64,000 nucleotides of DNA from Ovis canadensis (taxonomy: Eukaryota; Chordata; Mammalia; Artiodactyla; Bovidae): positions 37,850,001 to 37,914,000 of the forward strand of contig NC_091256.1 of assembly GCF_042477335.2 (NCBI RefSeq), read 5' to 3'. This document shows positions 9,999-21,250 of the stretch, in pieces; position 1 is the first letter of the stretch; every line of letters starts with the position of its first letter. Under the pieces are notes generated by a model. That model made no database searches, had not been told where the DNA came from, and saw nothing but the letters and a program-made list of their open reading frames with translations. Both the position numbers and the translations under genes were made by a program.

Positions 9999-12368
9999 AG
10001 GTTAGTCATAACTTTTCTTCCAGGGAGTAAGCATCCTTTATTTCATGGCTGCAGTCACCATCTGCAGCAATTTTGGAGCCCCCCCAAAATAAAGTCTGCC
10101 ATGGTTTCCACTGTTTCTCCATCTATTTGCCATGAAGTGATGGGACCAGATGCCATGATCTTCATTTTCTGAATGTTGAGCATTAAGCCAACTTTTTCAC
10201 TCTCCTCTTTCACTTTCATCAAGAAGCTTTATAGTTCTTTACTTTCTGCCATAATTGTGGTATCAACTCATATCTGAGGTTATTAATATTTCTCCCAGCA
10301 ATCTTGATTCCAGCTTGTGTTTCATCCAGCCCAGCATTTCTCATGATGTACTCTGCATGTAAGTTAAATATGCACGGTGACAATATACAGCCTTGACGTA
10401 CTCCTTTCCCTATTTGGAACCAGTCTGTTGTTCCATGTTCAGTTCTAACTGTTGCTTCCTGACCTGTATACAGATTTCTCAAGAGGCAGGTCAGGTGGTC
10501 TGGTATTCCCATCTCTTTCAGAATTGTCCACAGTTTATTGTGATCCACACAGTCAAAGGCTTTGGCATAGTCAAGAAAGCAAAAAGAGATGTTTTTCTGG
10601 AACTCTCGTGCTTTTCGATGATCCAGCGGATGTTGGCAATTTGATCTCTGGTTCCTCTGCCTTTTCTAAAACCAGCTTGAACATCAGGAAGTTCACGGTT
10701 CACGTATTGCTGAAGCCTAGCTTGGAGAATTTTGAGCATTACTTTGCTAGCATGTGAGATGGTGCAATTGTGTGGTAGTTTGAGCATTCTTTGGCATTGC
10801 CTTTCTTAGGGATTGGAATGAAAACTGACCTTTTCCAGTCCCGTGTCCACTGCTGAGTTTTCCAAATTTGCTGGCATATTGAGTGCAGCACTTTCACAGC
10901 ATCATCTTTCAGGATTTGAAAATAGCTCAGCTGGAATTCCATCACCTCCACTAGCTTTGTTCATAGTGATGCTTTCTAAGGCCCACTTGACTTCGCATTC
11001 CAGGATGTCTGGCTCTAGGTGAGTGATCACACCATCATGACTATCTGGGTTGTGAAGATTTTTTTTGTACATTTCTGTGTATTCTTGCCACCTCTTCTTA
11101 ACATCTTCTGCTTCTGTTAGGTCCATACCATTTCTGTCCTTTATTGAGCACATCTTTGCATGAAATGTTCCCTTGATATCTCTAATTCTCTTGAAGAGAT
11201 CTCTAGTCTTTCCCATTCTATTGTTTTCCTGGATTTCTTTGCTTTGTTCACTTAGGAAGGCTTTCTTATCTCTTCTTGCTATTCTTTGGAACTTTGCATT
11301 CAAATTGGTATATCTTTCCTTTTCTCCTTTGCTTTTTGCTTTTCCTTTCACAGCTATGTGTAAGGCCTCTTCAGACAGCCATTTTGCTTTTCTGCATTTC
11401 TTTTTCTTGGGGATGGTCTTGATCCCTGTCTCCTGTACAATGTCATGAACCTCTGTCCACAGTTCATCAGGCACTCTGTCTATCAGATCTAATCCCTTGA
11501 ATCTATTTCTCACTTCCACTGTATAACCTTTAGGGATTTGATTTAGGTCATAGCTGAATGGTCTAGTGGTTCTAGTGGTTTCCATACTTTTTCCAATTTC
11601 AGTCTGAATTTGGCAATAAGGAGTTCATGATCTGAGCCACAGTCAGCTCCTGGTCTTGTTTTTGTGGACTGTATAGAGCTTCTCCATCTTTGGCTGCAAA
11701 GAATATAATCAATCCGATTTCGGTATTGACCATCTGGTGATGTCCACGTGTAGAGTCTTCCCTTGTGCTGTTGGAAGAGGGTGTTTGCTATAACAGATGG
11801 TAGGCGCTGGAGCGGCTGTGAGGAGATCCCCTACATCCAAGGCCAAAGGAGAAGCCCCAACAAGATGGTAGGAGAGGTGAATTCATATTTAGAATCAAAC
11901 CCCATTCCTGCCGGAGATGCTCAGAGGACTCAAGCAAACCTTGAGCACACTAGGACCCAGAGATGCCACAAAGACAGAACAGTGTTTGAGCATCTCCTGT
12001 GGAGGTATGGCACTGGTCTGCTGCAGGGACAGGGGCTCTGGCTGTGGGTATAGCATAAGTCCTCTTGTAGGAGATCACCATTAACCCCACCATAAAGCTT
12101 CCAGAACTTACACAGGACTGGGAAATAGACTCTTGGAGGGCACAACAGAACCTGTTCACCAGGACCCAGGAGAAAGGAATAGTGACCCCACAAGAGACTA
12201 TCCAGGACTTGTCTGTGGGTGTCCAGGAGTCTCCGGTGAAGCCGTGGGTCAGTGGTGGCCTGCTGCAGGGTTGGGGGCACGGATTGTAGCAGTATATGCA
12301 TGGGATCTTTTGAGGGAGGACACCATTCATTACCTCCACCATAGTTTGGCCCCAGGTAAATAGCAGGG

Positions 12369-15300
12369 GCAGCGTCCAAGGCCAGGGGCGGTGCCTGGGA
12401 GGAGCAACCCCACATCCAAGTAGCGGTGGCTGCGCGGGTGCAGCGGGGCCTAGAGGACCTATTCCACGTTCAAGGTCAGGAGGGGCGGCAGTGAGGAGAT
12501 ACCCCTCATCCAAAGTAAGGAGCAGCGGCTGCACTTTACTGGAGCAGCCGTGAAGAGATACCCCACGTCCAAAGTAAGAGAAACCCAAGCAAGACGGTAG
12601 GTGTTGCAAGAGGGCATCAGAGGGCAGACACACTGAAACCATAATCACACTAGGACCACAGCCTTGTCTAACTCAATTAAACTAAGCCATGCCCATGGGG
12701 CCACCCAAGATGAGAGGGTCATGGTGGAGAGGTCTGACAGAATGTGATCCACTGGGGAAGGGAATGGCAAACCACTTCAGTATTCTTGCCTTGAGAACTC
12801 CATGAACAGTATGAAAAGGCAAAATGATAGGATACTCAAAGAGGAACTCCCCAGGTCAGTAGGTGCCCAACATGCTACTGGAGATCAGTGGCGAAATAAC
12901 TCCAGAAAGAATGAAGGGAATGGGGCCAAAGCAAAAACAACACCCAGTTGTGGATGTGACTGGTGATAGAAGCAAGGTCCGATGCTGTAAAGAGCAATAT
13001 TGCATAGGAACCTGGAATGTCAGGTCCATGAATCAAGGCAAATTGGAAGTGGTCAAACAGGAGATGGCAAGAGTGAACATCGACATTCTAAGAATGAGTG
13101 AACTAAAATGGACTGGAATCGGGGAATTTAACTCAGATGACCATTATATCTACTACTGCGGGCAGGAATCCCTCAGAAGAAATGGAGTAGCCATCATGGT
13201 CAACAAAAGAGTCTGAAATTCAGTATTTGGATGCAGTATCAAAAACAACAGAATGATCTCTGTTCATTTCCAAGGCAAACCATTCAATATCACAGTAATC
13301 CAAGTCTATGCCCCAACCAGTAATACTGAAGAAGGTGAGTTGAATGGTTCTATGAAGACCTACAACACTTTTTAGAACTCACATCCAAAAAATATATCCT
13401 TTTCATTATAGGGGACAGGAATGCAAAAGTAGGAAATCAAGAAACACCTGGAGTAACAGGCTAATTTGGCCTTGGAATGCGGAATGAAGCAGGGCAAAGA
13501 CTAATAGAGTTTTGCCAAGAAAATGCACTGGTCATAGCAAACACCCTCTTCCAGCAACACAAGAGAAGACTCTACACATGGACATCACCAGATGGTCAAC
13601 ACCGAAATCAGATTGATTATGTTCTTTGCAGCCAAAATGGAGAAGCTCTATACAGTCAACAAAAACAAGACCAGGAGCTGACTGTGGCTCAGATCATGAA
13701 CTCCTTATTACCAAATTCAGACTTAAATTGAAGAAAGTAGGGAAAATCACTAGACCATTCAGCTATGACCTAAGAGAAATAGATTTAAGGGACTAGATCT
13801 GATAGAGTGCCTGATGAATTATGGATGGAGGTTCGTGACATTGTACAGGAGACAGGGATCAAGACGATCCCCATGGAAAAGAAATGCAAAAAAGCAAAAT
13901 GGCTGTCTGAGGAGGCCTTACAAATAGCTGTGAAAGGAAGAGAAGCAAAAAGGAAAGATATAAGCATCTCAATGCAGAGTTCCAAAGAATAGCAAGAAGA
14001 GATAAGAAAGCCTTCTTCAGCGATCAATGCAAAGAAATAGAGGAAAACAACAGAATGGGAAAGACTAGCGATCTCTTTAAGAAAATTAGAGATACCAAGG
14101 GAACATTTCATGCAAAGATGCGCTCAATAAAGGACAGAAATGGTATGGACCTAACAGAAGCAGAAGATATTAAGAAGAGGTGGCAAGAATACACAGAACT
14201 GTAACAAAAAGGATTTTCACGACCAAGAAAATCACTCACCTAGAGCCAAACATCCTGGAATGTGAAGTCAAGTGGGTCTTAAGAAGCATTACTACAAACA
14301 AAGCTAGTGGAGGTGATGGAATTCCAGTTGAGCTATTTTAAATCCTGAAAGATGATGCTGTGAAAGTGCTGCACTCAATATGCCAGCAAATTTGGAAAAC
14401 TCAGCAGTGGACACAGGATTGGAAAAGGTCAGTTTTCATTCCATTCCCAAAGAAAGGCAATGCAAAAGAATGCTCAAACTACTGCACAATTGCACCATCT
14501 CACATGCTAGCAAAGTAATGTTCAAAATTCTCCAAGCCAGGCTTCAGCAATATGTGAACCATGAACTTCCAGATGTTCAAGCTGGTTTTAGAAAAGGCAG
14601 AGGAACCAGAGATCAAATTGCCAACATCTGCTGGATCATGGAAAAAGCAAGAGAGTTCCAGAAAAACATCTCTTTCTGCTTTCTTGACTACGCCAAAGCC
14701 TTTGACTGTGTGGATCACAATAAACTGTGGACAATTCTGAAAGAGATGGGAATACCAGACCACCTGACCTGCCTCTTGAGAAACTTACATGCAGGTCAGG
14801 AAGCAACATAGAACTGGACATGGAACAACAGACTGGTTCCAAATAGGAAAAGGAGTACATCAAGGCTGTATATTGTCACCCCACTTATTTAACTTCTATG
14901 CAGAGTACATCATGAGAAACACTGGGCTGGAAGAAGCACAAGCTGGAATCAAGATTGCCGGGAGAAATATCAATAACCTCAGATATGCAGATGACACCAC
15001 CCTTATGGCAGAAAGTGAAGAGGAACTCAAAAGCTTCTTGATGAAAGTGAAAGAGGAGAGTGAAAATGTTGGCTTAATGCTCAACATTCAGAAAATGAAG
15101 ATCATGGCAATTGGTCCCATCATAGGAAACGGATGGGGAAACAGTGGAAGCAGTCGGAAACTTTTATTTTTTTGGGCTCCAAAATCACTGCGGATGGTAA
15201 CTGCAGCCATGAAATTAAAAGACGCTTGCTCTTTGGAAGAAAAGTTAAGACCAACCTAGGTAGCATGTTGAAAAGCAGAGACATTACTTTGCCAACTAAG

Positions 15301-15758
15301 GTCCGTCTAGTCAAGGCTATGGTTTTTCCAGTGGTCATGTATAGATGTGAGAGTTGGACTGTGAAGAAAGCTGTGTGCCTAAGATTTGATGCTTTTGAAC
15401 TGTGGTGTTGGAGAAGACTCTTGAGAGTCCCTTGGACTGCAAGGAGATCCAACCAGTCTAATCTGAAGGAGGCCCTGGGATTTCTTTGGAGGGACTGATG
15501 CTGAAGCTGAAACTCCAGTACTTTGGCCACATCATGTGAAGAGTTGACTCATTGGAAAAGACTCTGATGCTGGGAGGGATTGGGGGCAGGAGGAGAAGGG
15601 GAAGACAGAGGATGAGATGGTTGGGTGGCATCACTGACTCGATGGACATGAGTCTGAGTGAACTCCGGGAGTTGGTGATGGACAGGGAGGCCTGACGTGC
15701 TGCGATTCATGGGATGGCAGAGTTGGACATGACTGAGTGACTGAATTGAACTGAGCTG
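12369..15758 (+). mobile_element. Near full-length BovB LINE nested in the outer BovB leader
   Basis: About 3.4 kb on the plus strand: leader (12369-12860), endonuclease region (open from 12863; GTWNVRSM motif, then an NGVAIMVNKRV stretch), connecting region, reverse transcriptase (FLDYAKAFDCVDHNKLW around 14680-14730; catalytic YADD codons at 14984-14995) and the 3' end 'gactgagtgactgaattgaactgag'. Stop codons and frameshifts split the ORF at about 13216, 13731, 13992 and 14811, among others, so it is not active. The insertion is bounded by a perfect 11-bp duplication AAATAGCAGGG at 12358-12368 and 15759-15769, which lies in the leader of the outer element. Confidence 0.88.
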
Positions 15759-16764
15759 AAATAGCAGGGAGGGAACAGCTCCACCCTTCAACAGAAAATT
15801 GGATTAAAGATATACTGAGCATGGCCTCGCCCATCAGAACAAGACCCAGTATCCCCCTCAGTCAGTCTCTCCCACGAGGAAGCTTCCATAAGCTTCTTGT
15901 CCTTCTCCATCAGAGGACACACAGACTGAAAACCACCATCACAGAAAACTAACCAATCTGATCACATGGACCACAGCCTTGTCTAACTCAATGAAACGAT
16001 GAGCTATGCCACGTAGGGCCACCCAAGATGGACGGGTCATGGTGGAGAGTTCTGACAAAACGTGGTTCACTGGAGAAGGGAATAGCAAACCACTTCAGTA
16101 TTCCTGCCTTGAGAACCCCATGAACAGTATGAAAAGGCAAAAAGATAGGACACTGATAGAACTCCGCAGGTTGGTAGGTGCCCAAAATGCTACTGGAGAT
16201 CATTAGAGAAATAACTCCAGAAAGAATGAAGGGATGGAGCCAAAGCAAAAACAACACCTAGCTGTGGATGTGGGCTGGTGATGGAAGCAAGGTCCAATGC
16301 TGTAAAGAGCAATATTGCATAGGAACCTGGAATGTCAGTTCCAAGAATCAAGCAAATTGGAAGTGATCAAATAGGAGATGGCAAGAGTGGACGTCAACAT
16401 TTTAGGAATCAGTGAACTAAAATGTACTGGAATGGTTGAAATTAACTCAGATGACCATTATGTCTACTACTGTGGGCAAGAATCCCTTAGAAGAAATGGA
16501 GTAGCCATCACAGTCAACAAGAGTCCGAAATGCAGTACTTGGATGCAGTCTCAAAAATGACAGAATGATCTCTGTTTGTTTCGAAGGCAAACCATTCAAT
16601 ATCATGGTAATCCAAGTCTATTCCCCGACCAGTAATGCTGAAGAAGCTGACACTGAACAGGTCTATGAAGACCTACAAGGCCTTCTAGAATTAACACCCA
16701 AAAAAGATATCCTTTTCATTATAGGGGACTGGAATGCAAAAGTAGGAAGTCAAGAAAAACCTGG

Positions 16765-17013
16765 CTGCTGCTGCTGCTGCTAAGTCGCTTCAGTCATGTC
16801 CGACTCTGTGTGACCCCATAGACAGCAGCCCTCCAGGCTCCCCTGTCCCTGGGATTCTCCAGGCAAGAACACTGGAGTGGGTTGCCATTTCCTTCTCCAA
16901 TGCATGAAAGTGAAAATTGAAAGTGAAGTGCTCAGTCGTGTCTGACTCTTCACGACCCCATGGACTGCAGCCCACCAGGCAAGAGTACTGGAGTGGGGTG
17001 CCATTGCCTTTTC
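16765..17013 (-). repeat. Bov-A2 SINE inserted in the outer BovB
   Basis: Reverse-oriented Bov-A2 dimer beginning with a (CTG)n tract and 'ctaagtcgcttcagtcatgtccgac', with two Bov-A units. Flanking copies of the BovB target, 16751-16764 and 17014-17027, agree at 12 of 14 bases, and the BovB sequence resumes immediately afterwards. Confidence 0.85.
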
Positions 17014-17148
17014 CAAGAAACAACTGGAGTAACAGTAACAGGCAAATTTGGCCTTGGAGTACAGAATGAAGGAGGGCAAAGGCTTAATAAAGTTCTGCCA
17101 AAAGAATGCACTGGTCACAGCAAACACCCTCTTCCAACATTTGTGCTT

Positions 17149-18003
17149 ACCACGTGCTATTTAAATACACAGTTTGTTTTCCCCCTGAGACTGTAACTTA
17201 AGGGCTGGGATGATCTTTTATTTCTCTGTTGCCCAAGCCTAGCAGGGTCAGTGCTTGGCTTGAAGTGCTTGATGAATAGAGACCAATAGAGGTATTAAAA
17301 CTTCAGAAGCTTTTCATTGAAAACAGAAGCAAAGTTAAAGATAGAGGGCATTTGGATAACCTTTGAATGTGGTATACTGAACACAGTGGACATTTGTTGA
17401 GAATTCTATTATTCACTAGCCCTGAACTAAGGTTTTTAATCAATTATCTTATTTCATTCTCAACATGGCTGTGAGGTAGGAAAGAAAAAAAGTTGAAAGT
17501 GTTAGTTGTGTCTGACTCTTTGCAACCCCATGGACTGTAGCCCACCAGGCTCCTCTGTCCATGAAATTCTCCAGGCAAGAATACTGAAGTGGGTTGGCAT
17601 TCCCTTCTCCAGGAGATATTCCTGACCAAGGGATTGAACCTGGTCTCCTGCATTGCCCATGGACTCTTTACCATCTGAGCCACCAGGGAAGCAGTTAGTA
17701 TTGTTAATATCTTCATTTTATAGATGAGAAGACTGAGCCTCAGAGAGATTAAGTAACTGGCACAAGGTCACACTTAGAGACAGGATGTGAGATTGAGACA
17801 GTGACTGGAGAACCCAGACTCTACTGAGCTTCATGGGGCTTATCTAACGAGCCTAGTCCTGCAGCGGGAGCAGGAAGGAACACATGTTCCCATGTGTTAT
17901 CAAATGTGTGTTCATTCCACTGCCTGGTGGCCCCCTTCCTGTGTGCCAGCAGTTTTGGCTATATTTCTGGGGGGCATTTGACCTTTGACAATCAAAAATT
18001 CTT
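17149..18003. other. Intergenic, SINE and MIR-like sequence
   Basis: Contains a reverse Bov-tA SINE (about 17488-17695) and next to it a MIR-like patch (about 17705-17775, 'cagatgaggaaactgag'-type sequence on the plus strand: 'agatgagaagactgagcctcagagag'). No gene is evident. Confidence 0.6.
17488..17695 (-). repeat. Bov-tA SINE
   Basis: Reverse orientation, from 'gaaagtgttagttgtgtctgactc' to 'ctgagccaccagggaagc'. The overlapping 90-residue minus-strand ORF is SINE sequence. Confidence 0.85.
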
Positions 18004-18503
18004 TTTCATTTTTCTAAGAGGTCAGCTTTTGATTGAATATTACAAAATAGAAATATTACACCAGAGATTTAATCAGAAGACCAAACCCTATGTCATCTTC
18101 AGACTCCTCAGAGTCTTCTTTCTCTGCTCCCGTTTTGTCCTCTGTAGGGGCAGAACCTCCTGTTGGGGCAGGGCCACCAGCCCTGTGTTGTAGATAAGAG
18201 TCTCGATGTTGACATTGGCCAGGGCCTTTGCAAACAAACCTGGCCAGAAAGGCTTGACGTTCACGTTGGCTGCTGTAATGAGGGCGTTGACCATACTCGA
18301 CGTGAGTGGCACCTCATCCTTGCACAGGATGAGGGTTGGGTAGATGCAGGTGAGCTCAGAGACGGAGGCCGTGGAGGGGTGAGTGCCAAGTGGACGACTG
18401 CCAGGTGCATTGAGCACCAGAAACGAGGGCCTCACTCCAACACTCCCTTAGCTTCCTTGGTAGGACTGAGCATTTTCACAGAAGCTGAGCAAAGAAGCCA
18501 TCT
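18004..18503 (-). pseudogene. RPLP1: RPLP1 processed pseudogene
   Basis: A retrocopy of the mRNA for 60S acidic ribosomal protein P1, the small stalk protein that recruits elongation factors. Read on the minus strand it shows a 5' UTR match (about 18503-18373), then SVSELTCIYPTLIL and NVKPFWPGLFAKALANVNI (very close to RPLP1), the acidic tail (EESEDDIGFGL) and the 3' end with 'AAAGCTGA' and a decayed A-rich tail near 18005-18020. It has no introns. The start codon is ACG (18370-18372) instead of ATG. A one-base deletion after ..NTG shifts the frame before the Ala/Gly/Pro hinge, and another indel affects the last codons. The poly(A) signal reads AATCAA. An 8-bp direct repeat AAATTCTT (17996-18003 and 18504-18511) flanks it, as expected for L1-mediated retroposition. 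Confidence 0.9.
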
Positions 18504-18566
18504 AAATTCTTATATGAAACACTGGTTTAAATCCTAAGTAAAAATGAACTTACTTATTCATTCCAG

Positions 18567-18760
18567 GGGCTTCCCTAGTGGCTCACCTGAACCCACCTGA
18601 AGTGCTGGAGACCTGGGTTTGATCCCTGGGTTGGAAAGATCCCCTGGAGGAGGGCATGGCAACCTACTCCAGTATTCTTGCCTAGAGAATCCCATAGACA
18701 GAGGAGCCTGGTGGGTCACCAAGAGTTGGACATAACCAATTGACTAAGCACATTCATTCT
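18567..18760 (+). repeat. Bov-tA SINE
   Basis: Sense copy from 'ggcttccctagtggctcacc' to 'gttggacataaccaattgact', with several substitutions in the tRNA-like part. Confidence 0.8.
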
Positions 18761-18884
18761 ACAGGTACTTGGCTAGATACTACATTAGGCAGAGAGGACG
18801 CAAAGACAAAATATCCCAAGTTAAGGAGCTGATACTCTCGTGCTGGCATACGCAAATGAATCAGAATTCAGTAACAGAGGCCTC

Positions 18885-19555
18885 TGCAGCAACAGGGATA
18901 GATCTAGAAACTATCACACTTATGTAAGTCTGAGAAAGACCAGCATCATATGATATCACTTATATGTGAAAGCTAATTTAAAATACAAATGAACTTTATT
19001 ACAAAACAGAAACAAACTCACAGATCCCAAAATCAAATCTATGGTTACCAAAGGGAAAATGTAGGAGGAAGTAATAAATTAGATTGGGATTAATACACAC
19101 ACACTATTATATATTTTAAAATAGGGGCTTCCCAGATGGAACAGTGGTAAAGAATCTGCCTGCCAAAGCAGAAGACACAGAGATTTGGGTTCAATCCCTG
19201 TGTCAGGAAGATTCCCTAGAGTAGGAAATGGCAACCCACTCCAGTATTCTCACTTGGAAAATTCTATGGACAGAGAGGAGCCTGGTGGGCTACAGTCCAT
19301 GGGGCCACAAAGACTTGGATTTGACTGAGCACACACATAAACATATATACAATAGGTTGCTAACAAGGACCTACTGTATAGCACAAGGAACTTTATTCAA
19401 TATTCTGTAATAATCTATACAGGAAAAGAATCTGAACGAGAATGAGTATATGTATATCCATATCCATATATACATGACTGATTCACTTTGCTGTACACAC
19501 CTGAAACTAACAAAATTGTCAATCAACTATACTCCCATAAAAGTTGAAAAAAAAA
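18885..19555 (+). mobile_element. L1 3' end fragment, split by a SINE
   Basis: The L1 3' UTR-type sequence shows 'aaactcacagatcccaaaatc', 'ggttgctaacaaggacctactgtatagcacaagg' and the terminal 'caatcaactatactcccataaaagttgaaaaaaa'. A Bov-tA SINE occupies about 19126-19335. No coding sequence. Confidence 0.75.
19126..19335 (+). repeat. Bov-tA SINE in L1
   Basis: Sense copy, 'ggcttcccagatggaacagtgg' to 'cttggatttgactgagcac', located between two parts of one L1 3' end. Confidence 0.8.
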
Positions 19556-19604
19556 GAATTCAGTAATAAAGAACTCAATGCCTTAACTAGGAGAGTCACA
19601 GGAC

Positions 19605-19965
19605 TTCTGTGGTAGTGGTGTGGCTAAGACTCTGCTCACAATGCAGGGGGCATGAGTTCAATCCCTGGTTGGGGAATTGATCTTGCACACCACAACTAAT
19701 GATCTTGAACGCCACATGGAAGATCAAAGATCCCCAATGCTGCAAGGAATATGAGAGGTCCCCGGGGCACAGTGAAGACTGCTGCTGCTGCTGCTAAGTC
19801 GCTTCAGACGTGTCCAACTCTGTGCGACCCCACAGACAGCAGCCCCCCAGGCTTCCCCGTCCCTGGGATTCTCCAGGCAAGAACACTGGAGTGGGTTGCC
19901 ATTTCCTTCTCCAACAATGAAGACTGGGCACAGCCAAATCCATAAATAAATAAAAATAAATATTA
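19605..19965 (+). repeat. CHR SINE split by a Bov-A2 SINE
   Basis: The CHR-type SINE (about 19605-19780 and 19918-19965, ending in a (taaa)n-like tail) is interrupted by a reverse Bov-A2 monomer at 19781-19917. The CHR sequence TGAAGACT is duplicated at 19773-19780 and 19918-19925. The insertion order is therefore clear: CHR first, Bov-A2 second. Confidence 0.8.
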
Positions 19966-19969
19966 AAAA

Positions 19970-21239
19970 AAAATAGGGCAGTCATGATGTGGCTGGTGCC
20001 CACAACAGTATCAGGTATCTAAACTTTGCCAGACCATACCTGCAGGCTATCGTTTTCACCCATATTGGCCTGGGGAGGCAAATACCATCCTGTGTAAATT
20101 CCCATGAAGACAGGGAGGTTCCAAGAGATTAGCCAGAGGTGAGCACTGTGAGCTGTCCAAGCCAGGGCTGTTGCTGCTGTTCTACACACCAGCTGACTTG
20201 GAAGATCTGTTTGGATAAGGAAAAAAAAAAAGTGTTTTCTTATGAAAACCTGCGAGAAGCCTTAGTTATTTGGAATGAAGCAAGGATAGTCTGATCCTTG
20301 GAAAGGTCCTGAAAAAATTGTACCCGCAGAAACCCAAAAGCACAAAAACCCTGAGAACCTCTTTGTGTATTGATTCTGAAACAGGATAAGGACAGGGGTA
20401 GCACCTGCAAGGGGGGGCTTGGAGTGGAGGAGAAGGGGCAGCTGAGGCCTGAAGACATCAAAGTCAGAGATCCCCACTGGGCTGCGGGCCAGGTCTGCAG
20501 TGGGGATTAGCAGAAAGGGGTGTGGTGACAACCCAGAGAATGGGGAAAGGAGTAGGATTTGACAACAGAGGGACATGCAGGTACTTTTTGGTTGGAAAAT
20601 GAATGACATGTTAGAGGAAGAAGAATGCAAGGCGTCATCTGAAAATGGAGTTTGGTTTTTGTTTAATCCAGATTGGCATATAGCTCCTGAGGCCAATAAC
20701 TGGACCCAGCAAGAGGGACGCTTTCAGATGTGGACAAAGAATGTATCCCTGCCGCTCAGAAGGTGGCCGCTGTAACAGGCGTGTGTGAATTGGCACACAC
20801 AGATCAAAAAGAGTGGGTAAGGATGTGTTTGAGGGGGTTCTCTGCAATGGACCCCTTTTGTGATCCAGGGCACACACCTAGAATTTTCTTTGAAAAGCAG
20901 AACCCGAAGAAACCCAAGCAGCATTTGTAGAATTAAGAGTGGATTCCATGTTACTAGGCACGCATTCCTGTGTTTGCAATCCTCAGCAAAGGTGCAGAAT
21001 AGTTGCATTGTGAAAAAGACCTGGAGGAATGGAGCTGCCCTCAATGTTAGGTTCTAAATCCTCGTAAGTCAGCAAGTTCCTAATCCAAGGAGGGCCATTA
21101 ATATCCCTTCCCTGTGAGGTTATGATCCAGGACTGCAGGAACAGACCCTCAGAACCAGAGTAACCCTTTATTAGTGAAAAAAAAAAACAAAAAACCAAGG
21201 CCGGGGCGGGGGGTGGGGTGGGCATGCATTCATTCGCTT
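19970..21239. other. Intergenic sequence, no gene seen
   Basis: Mostly single-copy in appearance. Short ORFs occur on both strands (for example minus 20262-20696 and 20724-21044; plus 20575-20775), but none has a recognisable motif, splice context or codon pattern. A poly-A run and a G-rich stretch ('ccggggcggggggtggggtggg', about 21201-21222) precede the BovB insertion. Confidence 0.5.
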
Positions 21240-21250
21240 GGTTGTGGTTT

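Larger units (their letters stand above)
9383..17140 (-). mobile_element. Twin-primed BovB LINE, with later insertions inside
   Basis: One BovB (RTE-type) retrotransposon insertion in minus orientation. Its 3' part lies at 9383-11793 on the minus strand (from the C-terminal end of the endonuclease region, through reverse transcriptase, to the 3' end). Its 5' part is inverted, on the plus strand, at about 11794-12368 and 15759-17140 (leader plus endonuclease). Both parts stop at the same point of the element: 'agcaaacaccctcttccaaca' is present at about 17118-17139 (plus), and at about 11771-11790 (minus) with the break just beyond. An 8-bp direct repeat TTGTGCTT flanks the whole block (9375-9382 and 17141-17148). 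This is the geometry of twin priming. The reading frames are broken and no intact protein is encoded. Confidence 0.8.

Noticed and set aside
10902-11585. A 227-codon minus-strand ORF as a host gene
   Set aside because: It is the connecting region of BovB between endonuclease and RT.
11950-12648. A 232-codon minus-strand ORF
   Set aside because: It is antisense to the GC-rich BovB leaders and crosses the boundary between two elements.
9383-17140. A segmental inverted duplication of host DNA
   Set aside because: All the repeated material is BovB; the flanking host sequence is single copy and bounded by target duplications.
18163-18537. A 124-codon plus-strand ORF
   Set aside because: It is antisense to the RPLP1 retrocopy.
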